From assembly GCA_015832175.1 (NCBI GenBank), contig WJXW01000006.1, forward strand, positions 372,001 through 436,000: a DNA stretch of 64,000 nt, in the 5' to 3' direction. Positions within the stretch are counted from its first letter, which is position 1. The number at the start of each line of letters is the position of its first letter. Origin of the DNA: Paraphaeosphaeria minitans. Lineage: Eukaryota; Ascomycota; Dothideomycetes; Pleosporales; Didymosphaeriaceae. Below are positions 47,865 to 59,500 of the stretch, piece after piece. Made by a program: the position numbers and the translations under genes. Under the pieces are notes generated by a model. It was not told the DNA's origin. It searched no databases and saw only the letters and a program-made list of their open reading frames with translations.

Positions 47865-50800
47865 TCATGTATCGCAAATTACCAAACCCCTTGAGAACAT
47901 CCTTCGACCTCTATTCATGGCGCTACGCACACCGCTTCCCATATCCCCTCGTCCAAGTTGTCCACCAACTACGATTCGGCCTTCTCCCCACTCAGATTTT
48001 GCTCCCATATTTTCTTCCTCGTCGGCGAGCTTCTCCTTGAGGTACACAACAACAATTGCTGTGCTTAAAGCAGCCTCTGTCTTTCCTCAATCCAGAGAGT
48101 ACTCAGATTTCACAAGGTTGTTGACCGCCTTGCTGTAAACATCCAAATCGATGCCAATCTTTTTCCGCAGTGACATGCTAATGGGGGTCCAGGAGCCCTC
48201 AAAAGATTGCTCAGCAATGAAGCCCTCGAGCAACATGCCCTTGTCAAGCGAAGCTGAATCAGCCCCAGTTTCGCCTCCAGAAGATGAGTCGTTGCGCTTG
48301 AAGAATCGACTTGGAGCGTTGTTCCAGCTGTCAGCTGACGCGGGGCTGTTTAAGCAAAGCGCTCCGCGGCCATAACATGCGTCTGAAGCAGGCGGGGTCC
48401 CGCTGTCGAAAATACCGAAGTCCATATCTTTATCTGAATCATCACATTGCTCCTCTTCTTCCACCTCGGCCTCTAGTTCCACATGACTAGAACGTAAGCC
48501 ACGTACTCCAACGGATTGGAAGTCGCCCTCCTCCTCGGGCGTCTTGTCGGACCCTGCAGATACGTTAGACTTTTTCTTTCCTGTAGACGACGCCCCCCGC
48601 AAAACCCAGCTTGGGATCAATAGCTTCGGGACTTGCAGGGCTATTGGCCGATCCAGTAAGACGAGCATCGGAGGTGAGACTTTGCTGTGGGGGTGCTCTT
48701 ACTCGACGCCCGCCCCCTGGCGATGCAGTGCGTGCCATCTGCGTGGGGAAACTACCGCGACCACGATGAAGTCCGACCAACTTGCACAGGGTTTCGTCAC
48801 TGAAGAGCCACTAAGCTGGACCGATTGAAAGCGATGAGCAGAGGTGGTGCCATGTGGCAGGGTATGGCCAGGAGGAAACGATCTAGGATCCTGTAGAGTT
48901 GCCTCGAGGCCCGCCCGGTCCACTTGCGTGCAGGACGAATTATCATTGAATCTGCCATCGCGGGGGCCACCATGCTTTGCCTCGAAGCTATTCTCGCTCC
49001 CCGTTGGGTTATGGCCCTGTTCATAGCGGCAGTGCGCAACTTCATGAGAGGGTTGAATTCTGATAGCATCGTGCTAGTACTTCTCCATCCACGAGATCCA
49101 TAGCCCCGAGTTTGTGCCGAGCCCATAGGGATAGGGATTGGGATCTGTATACCTGGGAAAGAAATGAAGTTAGCCGAGTGGAGTACCGAAGTGCAGAAAC
49201 TGGTGCAGATGTACCTTCACTAGTTGGACACTGGCTTTTAAAGGCATCAAAATGGTTACCAACAATATCCCAATCGCGGTCTTCTTCATCAAAGCCGCTA
49301 CGCACACAGCGATCGGTGGCTCTCCGCCGCTTCTCCGCCATCTCAGCCTCTTTAGATTCTACCGCGACAAAAGAACAGAGCTTCCCGCCGACTTGAAACT
49401 CAACACCAAGTCGGACGGCTTCGCGTCGCTGTAGCAGAGCAGTCTTCGCAGGATATTTCTCTCCGATTGAAATCGTCTCGCCAGGCTTCTCTCCCTCTGT
49501 GATAACCTCTGTGATCCAACCTCGGCCTTCTTTAAGCTCCTGAATTGCTTTTCGTGCAGCTAGTTGATGGATCATCTGATCAAGTGCTGTGGGTGCCTCG
49601 ACAGTAATCTCTAGTTCAAGAGGTCCTTGCGGCGATGTGCCTTTTGGCACAACACTCTTCGGCGTCCCGCTAACTGTAGTAGGCGACATCAGTAAGTAAA
49701 GACAGGTACGATTGAAGGGGAAGAGCGGAGATATCTCATGAGGGGTTTGCAGAATCTTATGTTCGATCAATTTTCGGAAGACCAGTGAAGATGTCTGTAG
49801 ACTCGTTGGATTTGGGGTGTGCCTCACGGCCTCAGTGTCGTACAACGAGACAGGCTTCACATCGGTCTTATCGCTTATTTTATCTTCGAAACGAACAGTG
49901 ACGTGGCGACTATCTGTAACAGATTCGACACTGTCATCATCATATGTCACTTCCAAGCGATAGTCCTTGATGTGCGGTGTAAGAGCACCCTTGAGCTGCA
50001 GCTTTGGTCAGGATACTCTTCCTCGAAATTGCCTAATGTCCTAGGGTTCAGCGAGGTCTTACCGTTCGAACAATCTTGCGGTCAAGCTTCTCATTTTCTG
50101 CCACCATCTGTGAAAATCCACGCCCAGATCTAGCGATACCCTCGATGAGAGAACTAGACACGCCTCCGCCTATACCAATGGGAAAGACGCGAACATCGCA
50201 CGCCTCGGTTTGCTCGTTGACGTAATCGAACACCTGCTGTTGAGGACCAGATATCGCCATCTGTGAGCAGCATAATCTCTGTCGGCATCTCTGTCAGGCG
50301 AGCTTTGAAGCAAGCCTTCACTGCGCTTAATGTCTCCATTCCTCCGAAATCAGCGTCGAAGGTATTTACATGCCTATGCATGTGTTAGCGTAAGCTTCAC
50401 TGATTTTCATGACCTTACTTTATTGATCCTACTTTATTGTTTCCGCAAACGTATCCTGATTGTATAACTGACTTTTTGGTCAGAGAAATGGATGGTCACT
50501 ACCAAAGGAGCAGATATTGAACATACGTCCAACAGGTATTGATTTTAAAAAGACATTCATAGCAGATATCAGAGTGGGGATGTTATCGTCCATACTACCG
50601 GAGCGATCAGCCAGGAAGATGATCTCCGGCTTATGTGGCTTCAGATTGTTGAACATCGGAACCTTAAGAAAGTGTTAGTACCAGTTGGATTATACCCAAA
50701 CCCGGCAAAAGAATTTAGAGCGTTGTAATCACTGCCCGTTGGTTAAGAAGCATTGGGTGGATCTCTAAGGTGGCTTGAGGAATGCCGACATCCTTCGCCA

Positions 50801-51608
50801 CAGCCTGAAGCACGAAGTCCTTCTCCAACTGTGCGGTGTTAATGGCGAGGTGGCTGAAACTTTGGATACCGAAGGATATTCATCATTGGTGCTTCCGGAA
50901 AGACAGCCCAGTGATACTTCGTTTGGATGTGAAGGCGACATAATTTTCTTGATCGGGAAACCCTCGACCATGCGGACGTAGATTGTCAACGACATACCCT
51001 CCGTGTTATCTACAGCCGATTGCTCCATAAGTTCCCCAGGGCATAAGCCATACTGGGGAGAAATAGATGTGGGCACTGTCAATCGCACACCGTCCACTTC
51101 TGCATCGTGCTTCAGCTCTTGGATGTAGGTGATAGACACCTCGACAATGGAGCTTTTCGGTATATTGCTGACAGAAGTGGTGAAAACATCTGCACCATTT
51201 GGTAGCTGCTCTAGAAGCGCGGCTTCCGCGCCTCAGCTTTCTCTTTCACGAGGCCGTAGATGGTGCGATTCCCGACTTTACAAACAACGTCGACCACACT
51301 TAACGCCGTCGAACAATGGAAATGCGTATATGTAAGTATAGATCAGCCACCAACCCATTGTAACGAGCTTTTGCACAATCATGGGTAAAAGCGAAAGAAA
51401 TAGGAATGTGGCATTCTGTACTCTGTACACCCATTTACCAGACTTCTTCAAGTTCATCTTTCGATATGTTGATAAACTTCTGCTTCAAGACTGTTCTCCA
51501 TCCAGTTGAAATGATAGTAGTATGGGCGTCAAGTTTTACCTGAGGCAAATACTGCCGCTGTCGTACGGCTGGAAGGACATAATAACAGCCACAAACGTGG
51601 CGAGACAT
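47865..51608 (-). pseudogene. VIT and von Willebrand factor A domain protein, pseudogene
   Basis: The start is near 51,608 (MSRHVCGCYYVLP). The VIT domain (QYLPQVKLDAHTTIISTGWR and GNRTIYGLVKEKAEA) is followed by VSITYIQELKHDAEVDGVRL. The VWA domain shows LADRSGSM (a MIDAS motif), TEIMLLTDGDIW and RVFPIGIGGGVSSSLIEGIA. The C-terminal part has FPFNRTCLYLL and PQGPLELEITVEA. Lesions: shifts near 51,300 (a base too many in DGV) and 51,230 (about a dozen residues missing), near 50,840, and after DGDIW near 50,245; TGA replacing the expected Trp near 50,490; and a TGA near 48,087. One acceptor before YAFPLFDGV lacks AG. Fungal relatives of about 1,000 residues have unknown roles; this copy cannot be translated whole. 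Confidence 0.82.
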
Positions 51609-52154
51609 TTTTGCGATGCGCCAGCACTCCTCCAAAGAGGCGGGTGGTCGATATTTGAGTGTTTTCTGAAAGGTCTTCAAGCATGATTTGCAACAGCACA
51701 AAAGGCGGAGTCAGTACTACTTATGATGTGATGGAGATGGTTGCGTGAATGTGTCACGTTCCGCCATGGCAAAATGCGCAACCCCAAAAGCCAATCGAGA
51801 AATTTGTGAGTCACAGTTCGATATTGCGCAAACCATTAGATTCTTTCACTTGGCTACCGGATAAACTTTTTTGTCGTGGTTATATGGTGTCCCACTGTTT
51901 TTCCATTGAACCTTGAAGATGCCATGATTGAGATGGTGGGAACAACGCCATCCCAGAACCTTAGAACCACCGTCCACGCGTATTTTCTTATCACCTTGAG
52001 GGGCTTTCCACCCCAGAAATCAAAATTAATACAATACCTGAACCAGTTGCACATACCATTTTACGGTATAACTGGATATTGACTGCTTGTAATCTCGACC
52101 TCGTATGCTGTCCGTGACCAACTTCCACCTATCTTTCGTGGCCCATTGAGTTCT
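51609..52154. other. Intergenic region between VWA pseudogene and M20 locus
   Basis: The frame upstream of 51,608 extends open to 51,701 but the extra residues do not look like the family. No other gene seen. Confidence 0.45.
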
Positions 52155-53419
52155 TCACGGTTGGCTGAGGAAGTCCCACACAGCCAATGTATGAGTCTTC
52201 ACCACTGCCATGAATTCATCGATGGACACCGTTTCGTGGCTGCCGCCCATGCCCTTTGGGGAAGGGCCGTAGACGTAAGTTGGGATACCACGATAACGAT
52301 AGAACTTGCAATCCGTTCCTCCCAATCCGGCTAACATGACTGGTTTGATGCTCGTGACTTCTTCGGCACACTTCGCAATTATTCCCGCAAACGGATGGTC
52401 TGCCGTGCAAAAGTTTGCGGGATTGCTGGCTGCTTGCTGCACCTTGTAAGAAGCCGTAGGAAAATCTTCCATATGTTGATCAATGAGGCCAAGGATCGTA
52501 GAAGCCTCCATTCCGATAGGGATGCGGATGTCGGTTTCGAAAACGCACTCTTCAGGAATAGTATTGACCTTGACGCCTCCATGGATGGTCCCTACATTAA
52601 CAGTAGGCTTCAAAAGTACTCGCGATGCTCCTTCGCCCATGATTTCGTCGGCTATCTTGCGGGTTCGCGAGTCAAAATGCTTTCGAATCTCTTCCGGAAG
52701 GTGAGGTTCGAGACTCTCTATCTCTAGGAGCTTGTTAATGAGTCTAGAAGCAATGATGACGGCACCGCGGCTAAGAAAAGTATAGGCGCCATTTAGACCT
52801 TGCGCCTCAACCGTGAATGTGATCCGCAATGTGCCCTTTTCGCCAAACCGGATCGATTGAAAGCCACCAGGTTCTCCGTTCAAGACAACGTCGCCAAGCC
52901 AGCGCGATGGATTGCTGCAATTCTCCAAGAGATACCGGGTGCCCCATTTTCCCGCCATCTCTTCATCTGATACAGCCATGAGGCCCACGCTACCTTTCAG
53001 GCTCTCAGCTCTGCTTCGCAGGATGGTGTACGCGATGACGGAAGCTGCGATCCCGGCTTCCATGTCGACCCCACCTCGGCCATGGATCAGGCTCCCATCG
53101 TTGTAGCCTGAGTATGGCCCCCTCTTCCACTTTTCTGGCTTCTCCACTGGATACTGTCGATACGTCCGTTGAGTATCACGCGTTGCCCGGCTCCTCCCCC
53201 GCCGCGGAAATCGGCAACAACATTAGGCGCATGTGGTAAAAGGGCGACAGACTCGAAGTCCGCCCCATGATCTTTTAGATAATTCTTGATGACTCTTGCG
53301 GCTTCGGTAGTGTCTCCCGGTGGGTTGGGGGATGCCCCTTGGATCAGCTCCTCAAGGAACGTGACGTAGCTCTCGCAATTTGCATGGAGCTCTGCGACGA
53401 TTGCCTCGCGTACAGACAT
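52155..53419 (-). pseudogene. M20-family metallopeptidase (ArgE/DapE type), frameshifted
   Basis: The first part (from 53,419) reads MSVREAIVAELHANCESYVT and reaches QRVILNGRID, where the family has NGHID. The first metal-ligand His is therefore Arg (codon at 53,162-53,164). Just after it, near 53,151-53,156, the frame shifts by one. The rest continues as EKPEKWKRGPYSGYNDGSLI with HGRGGVDMEAG (second metal Asp), SDEEMAGKWGTRYLLE (catalytic Glu pair), VLNGEPGGF, the dimerisation region and a C-terminal HETVSIDEF His. Length summed over both parts matches the family (about 420 residues). M20 enzymes cleave amino-acid amide bonds with two metal ions. Two independent hits at the active site argue for a dead gene rather than one error. 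Confidence 0.8.
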
Positions 53420-54735
53420 GATAAAGCGGTATATAACTTCGACTCACAGCTTCAGGAAGCAAGGACCTTGTTCCTACGCTCGTAGGAGCAATGGCGATTT
53501 TGTTGAGGTTGAGTCACAATTCGACCTTATTATAGTGCTGGATGCAGGGCAATCCGCTCAAGAAGCGTTTGGTAAGTATTGAACATGGCGACCATACGTC
53601 TGGAGAATTTATACTCGACTTGCATAACCGCTCTGTGCGGAAAGATGGTCAAAAATGGTTCATTGTCGGAGTGAAGTTGAGGTCGTTGCTGTCCGAGATG
53701 GAGGCTCCGAGGTCCGTGCGAAAACGAGCTAGCCCGTTTTGGCGGGTTGTCAAGCTTCTTTCCCGTATACGCTCTCTTCGTTTTGCTCTACACATGTAAA
53801 CGTCGGCTCATCATGAGCCCGCCCCACGGAATTCGCATTCTGCTTCGGACTTAAACGGTCTTCGAACCTACTCCACGATCGACGCTGTGCACGAATGCCG
53901 GAGGCCTTGGACTTAGTAGCTGATGTCCGAAAGGCAAACTCTAGAATGGAACATACAAGTATCCGTTTATTTCCAGCTGTCCAGTGGTGACTTAGCGAAG
54001 GGCGTCGTGAATTGTGATGACGAGCGGTGTGTATTGCAGAGGACATGGTGAATGAGAGTGGGCGAGCAACTATCACAGCAGGCAATGTGTTGCAGTCCCA
54101 TCCGTCTTCTCACGGACGATACAGCGAGCATGACCCGACAAAAAATCCTATCTTTTGAGTTTTTGTTTAGTTTGGCGTCTTTCGCCTGCAGCCAAACAAA
54201 TCCAAGCAGGGGTCTTCCGCTGATTTAACTGACACAGTTGAAAACACCGTCTAGAAGGTCATCGTCAGAGGTACTGATGTCTCTTCGGGCCTGGCACCTC
54301 GATTCTGTCCAGCTCGCGTATGTTCCTAGGGGTTGCGCTTTGGGGCTTCTGTGAAGCTACCATGTGCTCCAAGTTTTCACCATGGCAAATGTAGACTTTG
54401 TTGTTTGGTAAGTAAAGGATCTGCGACTCTCTTGATTCCGGAAAAGCTCTATACAGCAAGCTCTTCTGAAAATCCACGCGCAAAGGTTGGTTATGCCGTG
54501 CCAGGCGGCGCATCGTTGAAAGAACGTCATCTCTACTTTGGTCAGCTTGATCACCTAGACCCAAACAGGACACCGCACCACGAGCTTGCACACGGCGCGT
54601 TGTTGACCAGACTACGAAGTGAAGGTACCGCTTCACCAAGAAAGAGCGACGGGCAACACGGTATGACTCGATCTACCGACCCCAACAAACATCACCTGCT
54701 CAGTTGTACCATTATCAGCACCCAAATTCTTAACT
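53420..54735. other. Intergenic region, 1.3 kb
   Basis: Overlapping frames on opposite strands at 54,265-54,639 and 54,333-54,788 are both open. The minus one has coding-like text (RLARHNQPLRVDF) but no recognised family, so neither is called. Confidence 0.4.
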
Positions 54736-55924
54736 ATGGCGCGTTGCCGCGGATCCTCTCGAAAAGCGCCATCTCTGCGATCAGGTAAAAAGCGCGTTAC
54801 CCGATCAATGAGCGGTATTGATAAATCCACCACATTCAATATGGACGGCAAACATCGCAAGAAATACTTCGACGAAAGCGACAACGAGCACGACAACGAG
54901 CACGACAGCGAGCACGACAACGCTGTGTCCGAACGAAGCCGCCCCGAAGAGATACGACGCATCACGGCTATTCCGACACCCGATGTCTCCCCGCGCCAGG
55001 ATGAAGACGTCATAAATACAGGGAGCGGTACGAAAAGCGCGTCTGTCTCTAATCACCTTGGAGTACAGCACGCGGCCGCACGCGACCACAGTCTCAATGC
55101 AAGGCCACAGGAATTCATAGTCCGCACCGGAACATCAGTCTCAAGGCCGAACTCTGGGACAAGACGCGACAACATCGGGAACCGGGATTGGAGAGACGAG
55201 TCGTCACGGGGAGGCCTTTCCCCAGCTGCTTTCGAAGCGAACGAACTGCGTCGGACTGAGAATTACAAGAGAGAGAACACGCGATTCGACAAGGTACACG
55301 ACGGTGCCCTGACCCGCAGCTTCACTGAAGGGAGACCTCTGCTCAAGTACTGGGAGGATTCCAGGCTGGAACGTCCAATGAAGAAGCAACGTACCCAAAC
55401 CGTTTGCGAGGTTCCAGAGACAGCCGCGACTCTCAAGAACGGGCGCAATCAGGCACAGTTGGAGAGACAACGCAGTAAGCTATCTCTATCGCCAGTGCTT
55501 CCAATCAGACCTCCTGCTCCGGAGGATGAGGCTGATTCGTTGGATCTGCATGGAACTGGGCTTTGGCCAATTGGTAAGTTTGTCGCTTTTGCACAGCACC
55601 GGGGCAGAGATCTGAGTGATGTGTGTTATCTGTTAGGCAATATGTCGGCCATCGGATCTAAAACCTACATATGTAAATATATACTCACTAACATTCGGTT
55701 TAGATCTACCCGAGCCCCGCACAGGCAAACCTCCACTTGCTCATGTTGCCTGGCCGCCCACAATTTTTCCCCAAACTGTACGTCGTTCAACATCGCATCT
55801 GCCCGAGGGCGAGAGGCCTCAGGCACTCCGTGAGCGCTATCTAACCCGTCAATATCATGCCGAACGTCGGAAGATGGAGGGGAAGATGTCCGAGGAAGAA
55901 TTGTCTGTTTTCTTTGAATTCTGA
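54736..55924 (+). CDS. Unrecognised basic/acidic low-complexity protein, two exons
   Basis: Exon 1 (54,736-55,573) and exon 2 (55,704-55,924) join in frame to 352 residues. The N-terminus MARCRGSSRKAPSLRSGKKR is strongly basic, like a nuclear or nucleolar signal. An acidic repeat DNEHDNEHDSEHDN follows at about residues 50-63. The middle is rich in Arg, Ser and Asn and looks disordered. The second exon ends with ALRERYLTRQYHAERRKMEG and EEELSVFFEF, a charged helix. I do not recognise the family and assign no function. The 130-nt intron (GTAAGT to CTAAC...TTTAG) is longer than others here, so a small exon could be missed. A stop inside the unspliced frame at 55,831-55,833 supports splicing. 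Confidence 0.65.
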
Positions 55925-56404
55925 TCCAACGCAATGATTGTACGATTCAGGGTTTCTCCCTTGGGTAAATATTTCCACCAGGTCCGTGACGTTTTGCATA
56001 CCCTGGGTTGGGGTTTGACTGCGGTCGGCGTGTACGATAACCGGGTTGTAGGTAAATCATCTGTACGATATTTCGTTACAGCGCATCGGATACGGTAGAA
56101 TTTTGGCTGGGACCATCACGCGAATACTCTTCCCATTGGCCAATTCATTCACCCCATTCCCGGGGAAAGCTTGGGTGTCGATCTTAGTTTGCTTGGCAGC
56201 GAGGCCTCTTATCTGGCTTGGCTCCTTCCCGTTGCAGGATTCCTCCGCTTCCTCAGCCTCTCTCCAAGACAGACCAGTTCCAGACAACATAATGGCGAAG
56301 TCGGTCGGTTTTCTAGGCGTTGTGGCTCCTCGTAAATATTTGGCCCTATCTCGTGCCTTCGTTTTGTGCTGACGCACCAGTCAATGTTTGCTGCCCCTCA
56401 TTTT
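55925..56404. other. Intergenic region left of Copia-2
   Basis: No supported gene. The last bases include the ATTTT target duplication (56,400-56,404). Confidence 0.5.
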
Positions 56405-56535
56405 TGTTGAATGGTAAAGTAGAGAGTATAAGTAATGGATTGATCTAGCTAGTGGGTGACGTATATATCAATAGAGGACTAGCTCCTTCCATGGGCGCTA
56501 GGCACCTTCCGGCTGCACCGGAAGTTCCTTCAACA
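56405..56535 (-). repeat. 3' LTR of Copia-2 (131 bp)
   Basis: It starts TGTTGAATGG and ends CCTTCAACA. It differs from the other LTR at only two positions, both transitions in RIP context. Confidence 0.95.
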
Positions 56536-56548
56536 GTCCTCCCAGGCG
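56536..56548 (-). promoter_or_regulatory. Probable polypurine tract of Copia-2
   Basis: On the minus strand the bases just before the 3' LTR read CGCCTGGGAGGAC. The purine run GGGAGGA is a fitting plus-strand primer site. Confidence 0.55.
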
Positions 56549-59500
56549 GAGGTGCCTGTATACCGTAATTTAATACCCAAATATCTCAATCGTAAGGTCC
56601 TTTTCAGAGTCGTCGGATCATGTCCATTAGCCTCATTAGGGTAGGTAATGGGAGCGCCTTAGTACACAGATCTGCCAGATTGTCAATCAATAGCACATGC
56701 TCAACTATGAATTCGCTATCTAGGTATCTCTCTCGAACAAAGTGGTAATGTATACTAATATATTTAGATTTGGCTGTTAGCTTCTAATCCTAAACCAGGG
56801 TAATGGCAGCTTCATTGTCAACCAAGAGTTAATAGGCAACTTAGGTATTAATTATCTCAGACATAGCTTGTCGCACCCAGATGAGGTGGGTAGTAGTAAG
56901 TAATGCTGCCATGTATTTAGCTTCTATAGTACTGCGAGCAACACAACCTTATCGCTTGCAACTCTATATAATAGTAGTAGATAACGCCTGAAGTATAAAA
57001 CCTGAAAATGACTTTGCATTATTTAGGTCTGTTCTAAATAACGCATCTGAGTACATGTCCATAGTGATAACACAAGAGTTAGGGTTGACAGGGGAGATCC
57101 TTAATTGTTGTTCTGCACCACAGAGATATCTCAACACCTAGAACGCCAGCGCAAGATAAGTGGTTAACAGATTTGAATTATATAATCCCATCATGCTGAC
57201 CAGATAGGATAGGTCTGGTCTTGAGACAAGAGCGATGAAATTTACTAACCTGACAATTAACTAATATAATTGTTGTTGTTTAGGATCCGCCAGTATATTA
57301 GGTAATGATCTTGGGGGGAACGTGTTTAGATCTAGTAGAGTTTTCCTTGGATTGTATTTATCTATACCATACCTTTGCAGGACGGCAAGGATATAGGTGG
57401 TTTGGTGAATGAATATACCGCCGTTTTTATTATAATTAATTTCAAGGCTGAGGAGAAGTTTCGGTCGACCTAGATCTTTGTAGGAAAACTGTTGTCTAGC
57501 AGAATGCATGAATAAGTTAATGCCATGTTTTGTACTAGCTATTAGCACGTTATTAACGTATATCCCTAGTATTAATTCTAGGCTAATGAACACACATAGG
57601 TCGAAGTCCGCCTGTTTAAATTAAAGTCTAATAAGAAAGGTGCGTAACACTTCATACCACTCTTGTCCTAATTGCTTAAGGCTATAAAGCGTTTTTAGGA
57701 ACTGAATAACTAATTAAGGATTGCCCACACCTTCTAGGCATTAACTGTAGATGAGGTTTGGTAGAAGGCCATTTAGGTATACTGCATTAAAGTCCAGTTA
57801 CTATAGTCCCTAATGTTGTATTAACACTATAAATAATATTATCCTTAATAATTCATATCGTGCCACTAGTGAGTATGTTTCCAGGTAGTCCAGTCCTAGT
57901 TGTTGTGAAAAGCCTTAGGCGACCAACCTTGTCTTGCGCTTCACCACCTCACCTTGTTCGTTCCTCTTGGTGTTAAATACCCATCTTGTACCCACTAGCT
58001 TTGCATTAGTAGGTATTTCGTCTTAATGTATAATCTCCTAAGTATGGTTTTTGGCATGTGCTCGCAATTCATGTTAGATAGGTTCTCGCCATATTAGGCT
58101 GTGGGCCTAGGCATCTGAATAGGATAGTAGTGTTTCCTTATTAGTGTATGCTGATGTTCTATATGCAGCTATCTTATAGACCTGGATGTCTTCATTTGTT
58201 AAGGATGTTAAGGGTTAGAATTCCAAGGTTGTATCACGAACAGTTAGACTATATTAGTTTAATAGTAGTTCGCTAGGCCAACGCAGTGGTCTTACTACCC
58301 TATCTAATTATGTTGTCTATTCCTTAGGTGTGGTAGAAGAACTCATTCGCGGGTTTGTGGTTGTCACTAATTGTCTTAGCAGTAAAGACAGCGGGTGTAT
58401 TGTGAGTCGCGTTAGCGAGGGTGGGGGATGTATCGTAAGTCGCGTTATTTATAGGGAGGTGGATAATATTTCTTGTTATAATATATTTATTCGCGTGATC
58501 GCATCTTAATCCTGTGTTAGTCGTGGTTGTTAGGACGAATTTGGTGATCTAATTATATTAGGTATCTCTTTAGTGTGTCCTCTAACCTTTAGGGCCTCTA
58601 GTTTCAGAGGTTCTAGGAGAGGGTGTTAATAGGAGACTGTTTCGCGAACAGTGTTTTAGATAGAGGCATTAAAAAGTGGCTTGTCTAATAGCACTGCGAA
58701 GGGTTAGTACTGAATATTACAGGACTTAATAATCTGTTGTCGCGACAGGATGAAGATTCAGGCAGTTTTGGTGCTACTGCCGTATTCTACGAATATACTA
58801 GTCTTAGCGTGGTATAGGAATTTTGACCCTGGTGCGCGTGTCTCCTTTAGTATATAGACGAAAGCCTTTGTGCTAAAAAAGTGGAGGTGTTTAATGGCTA
58901 GTTTTTCTTTATAGAGCCGCTCGTGTGGTGTTCACTTGAGGGTGTTAGATGACGTTAGTAGGACGCTTATTAGAAAACAAGCTGTCGCAATAGCCTTACC
59001 CTACAGTGGGAGAAGATTATTAGAATAGATTATAGAGCGGGCTATCTAGGTAATAGTGCGATTGAAACGCTCTGCCGTGCTGTTAAGCTCATAATAGTAT
59101 AGTAGTACTGTGTTATAGTGTATACCTTAGTTGCGCAAAAAGGTTTGAAGTAATGTAGACATATACTCGCCTCTGTTGTTAGTCTTAAAATGTTGAAAAA
59201 CTTGTGTTAGGATAATGTTGGACACCTTATGTCCTAAGAACTAACACTTAAGATAGGCTATAAAGTCTATAATAGCCTAAGGTGTATTTGACTTCTTCTC
59301 TAGGAACCTAACCCACGGGTAGCGGGTAGCACTGTTAATAAAAGAGATGTAGTATCTTTTACTACTAAGGCTCTTTGTGCTAAACTGTCCTAATAAGTCT
59401 AAATATATAACCTCTAGTAGTTTGGGTGGATGTATCATTTACGTGGTTTCTAGTACAGGTGTTTTGTAGATAGACTTGGACAGGACGTATGTGTTATAAT

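Noticed and set aside
53542..53799. 85-codon plus-strand frame
   Set aside because: No domain, no splice partner, and it lies in the upstream region of the M20 locus.
54265..54788. Overlapping open frames on both strands
   Set aside because: Neither shows a known domain or splice support; they overlap each other. The minus frame is the better candidate but too weak to call.
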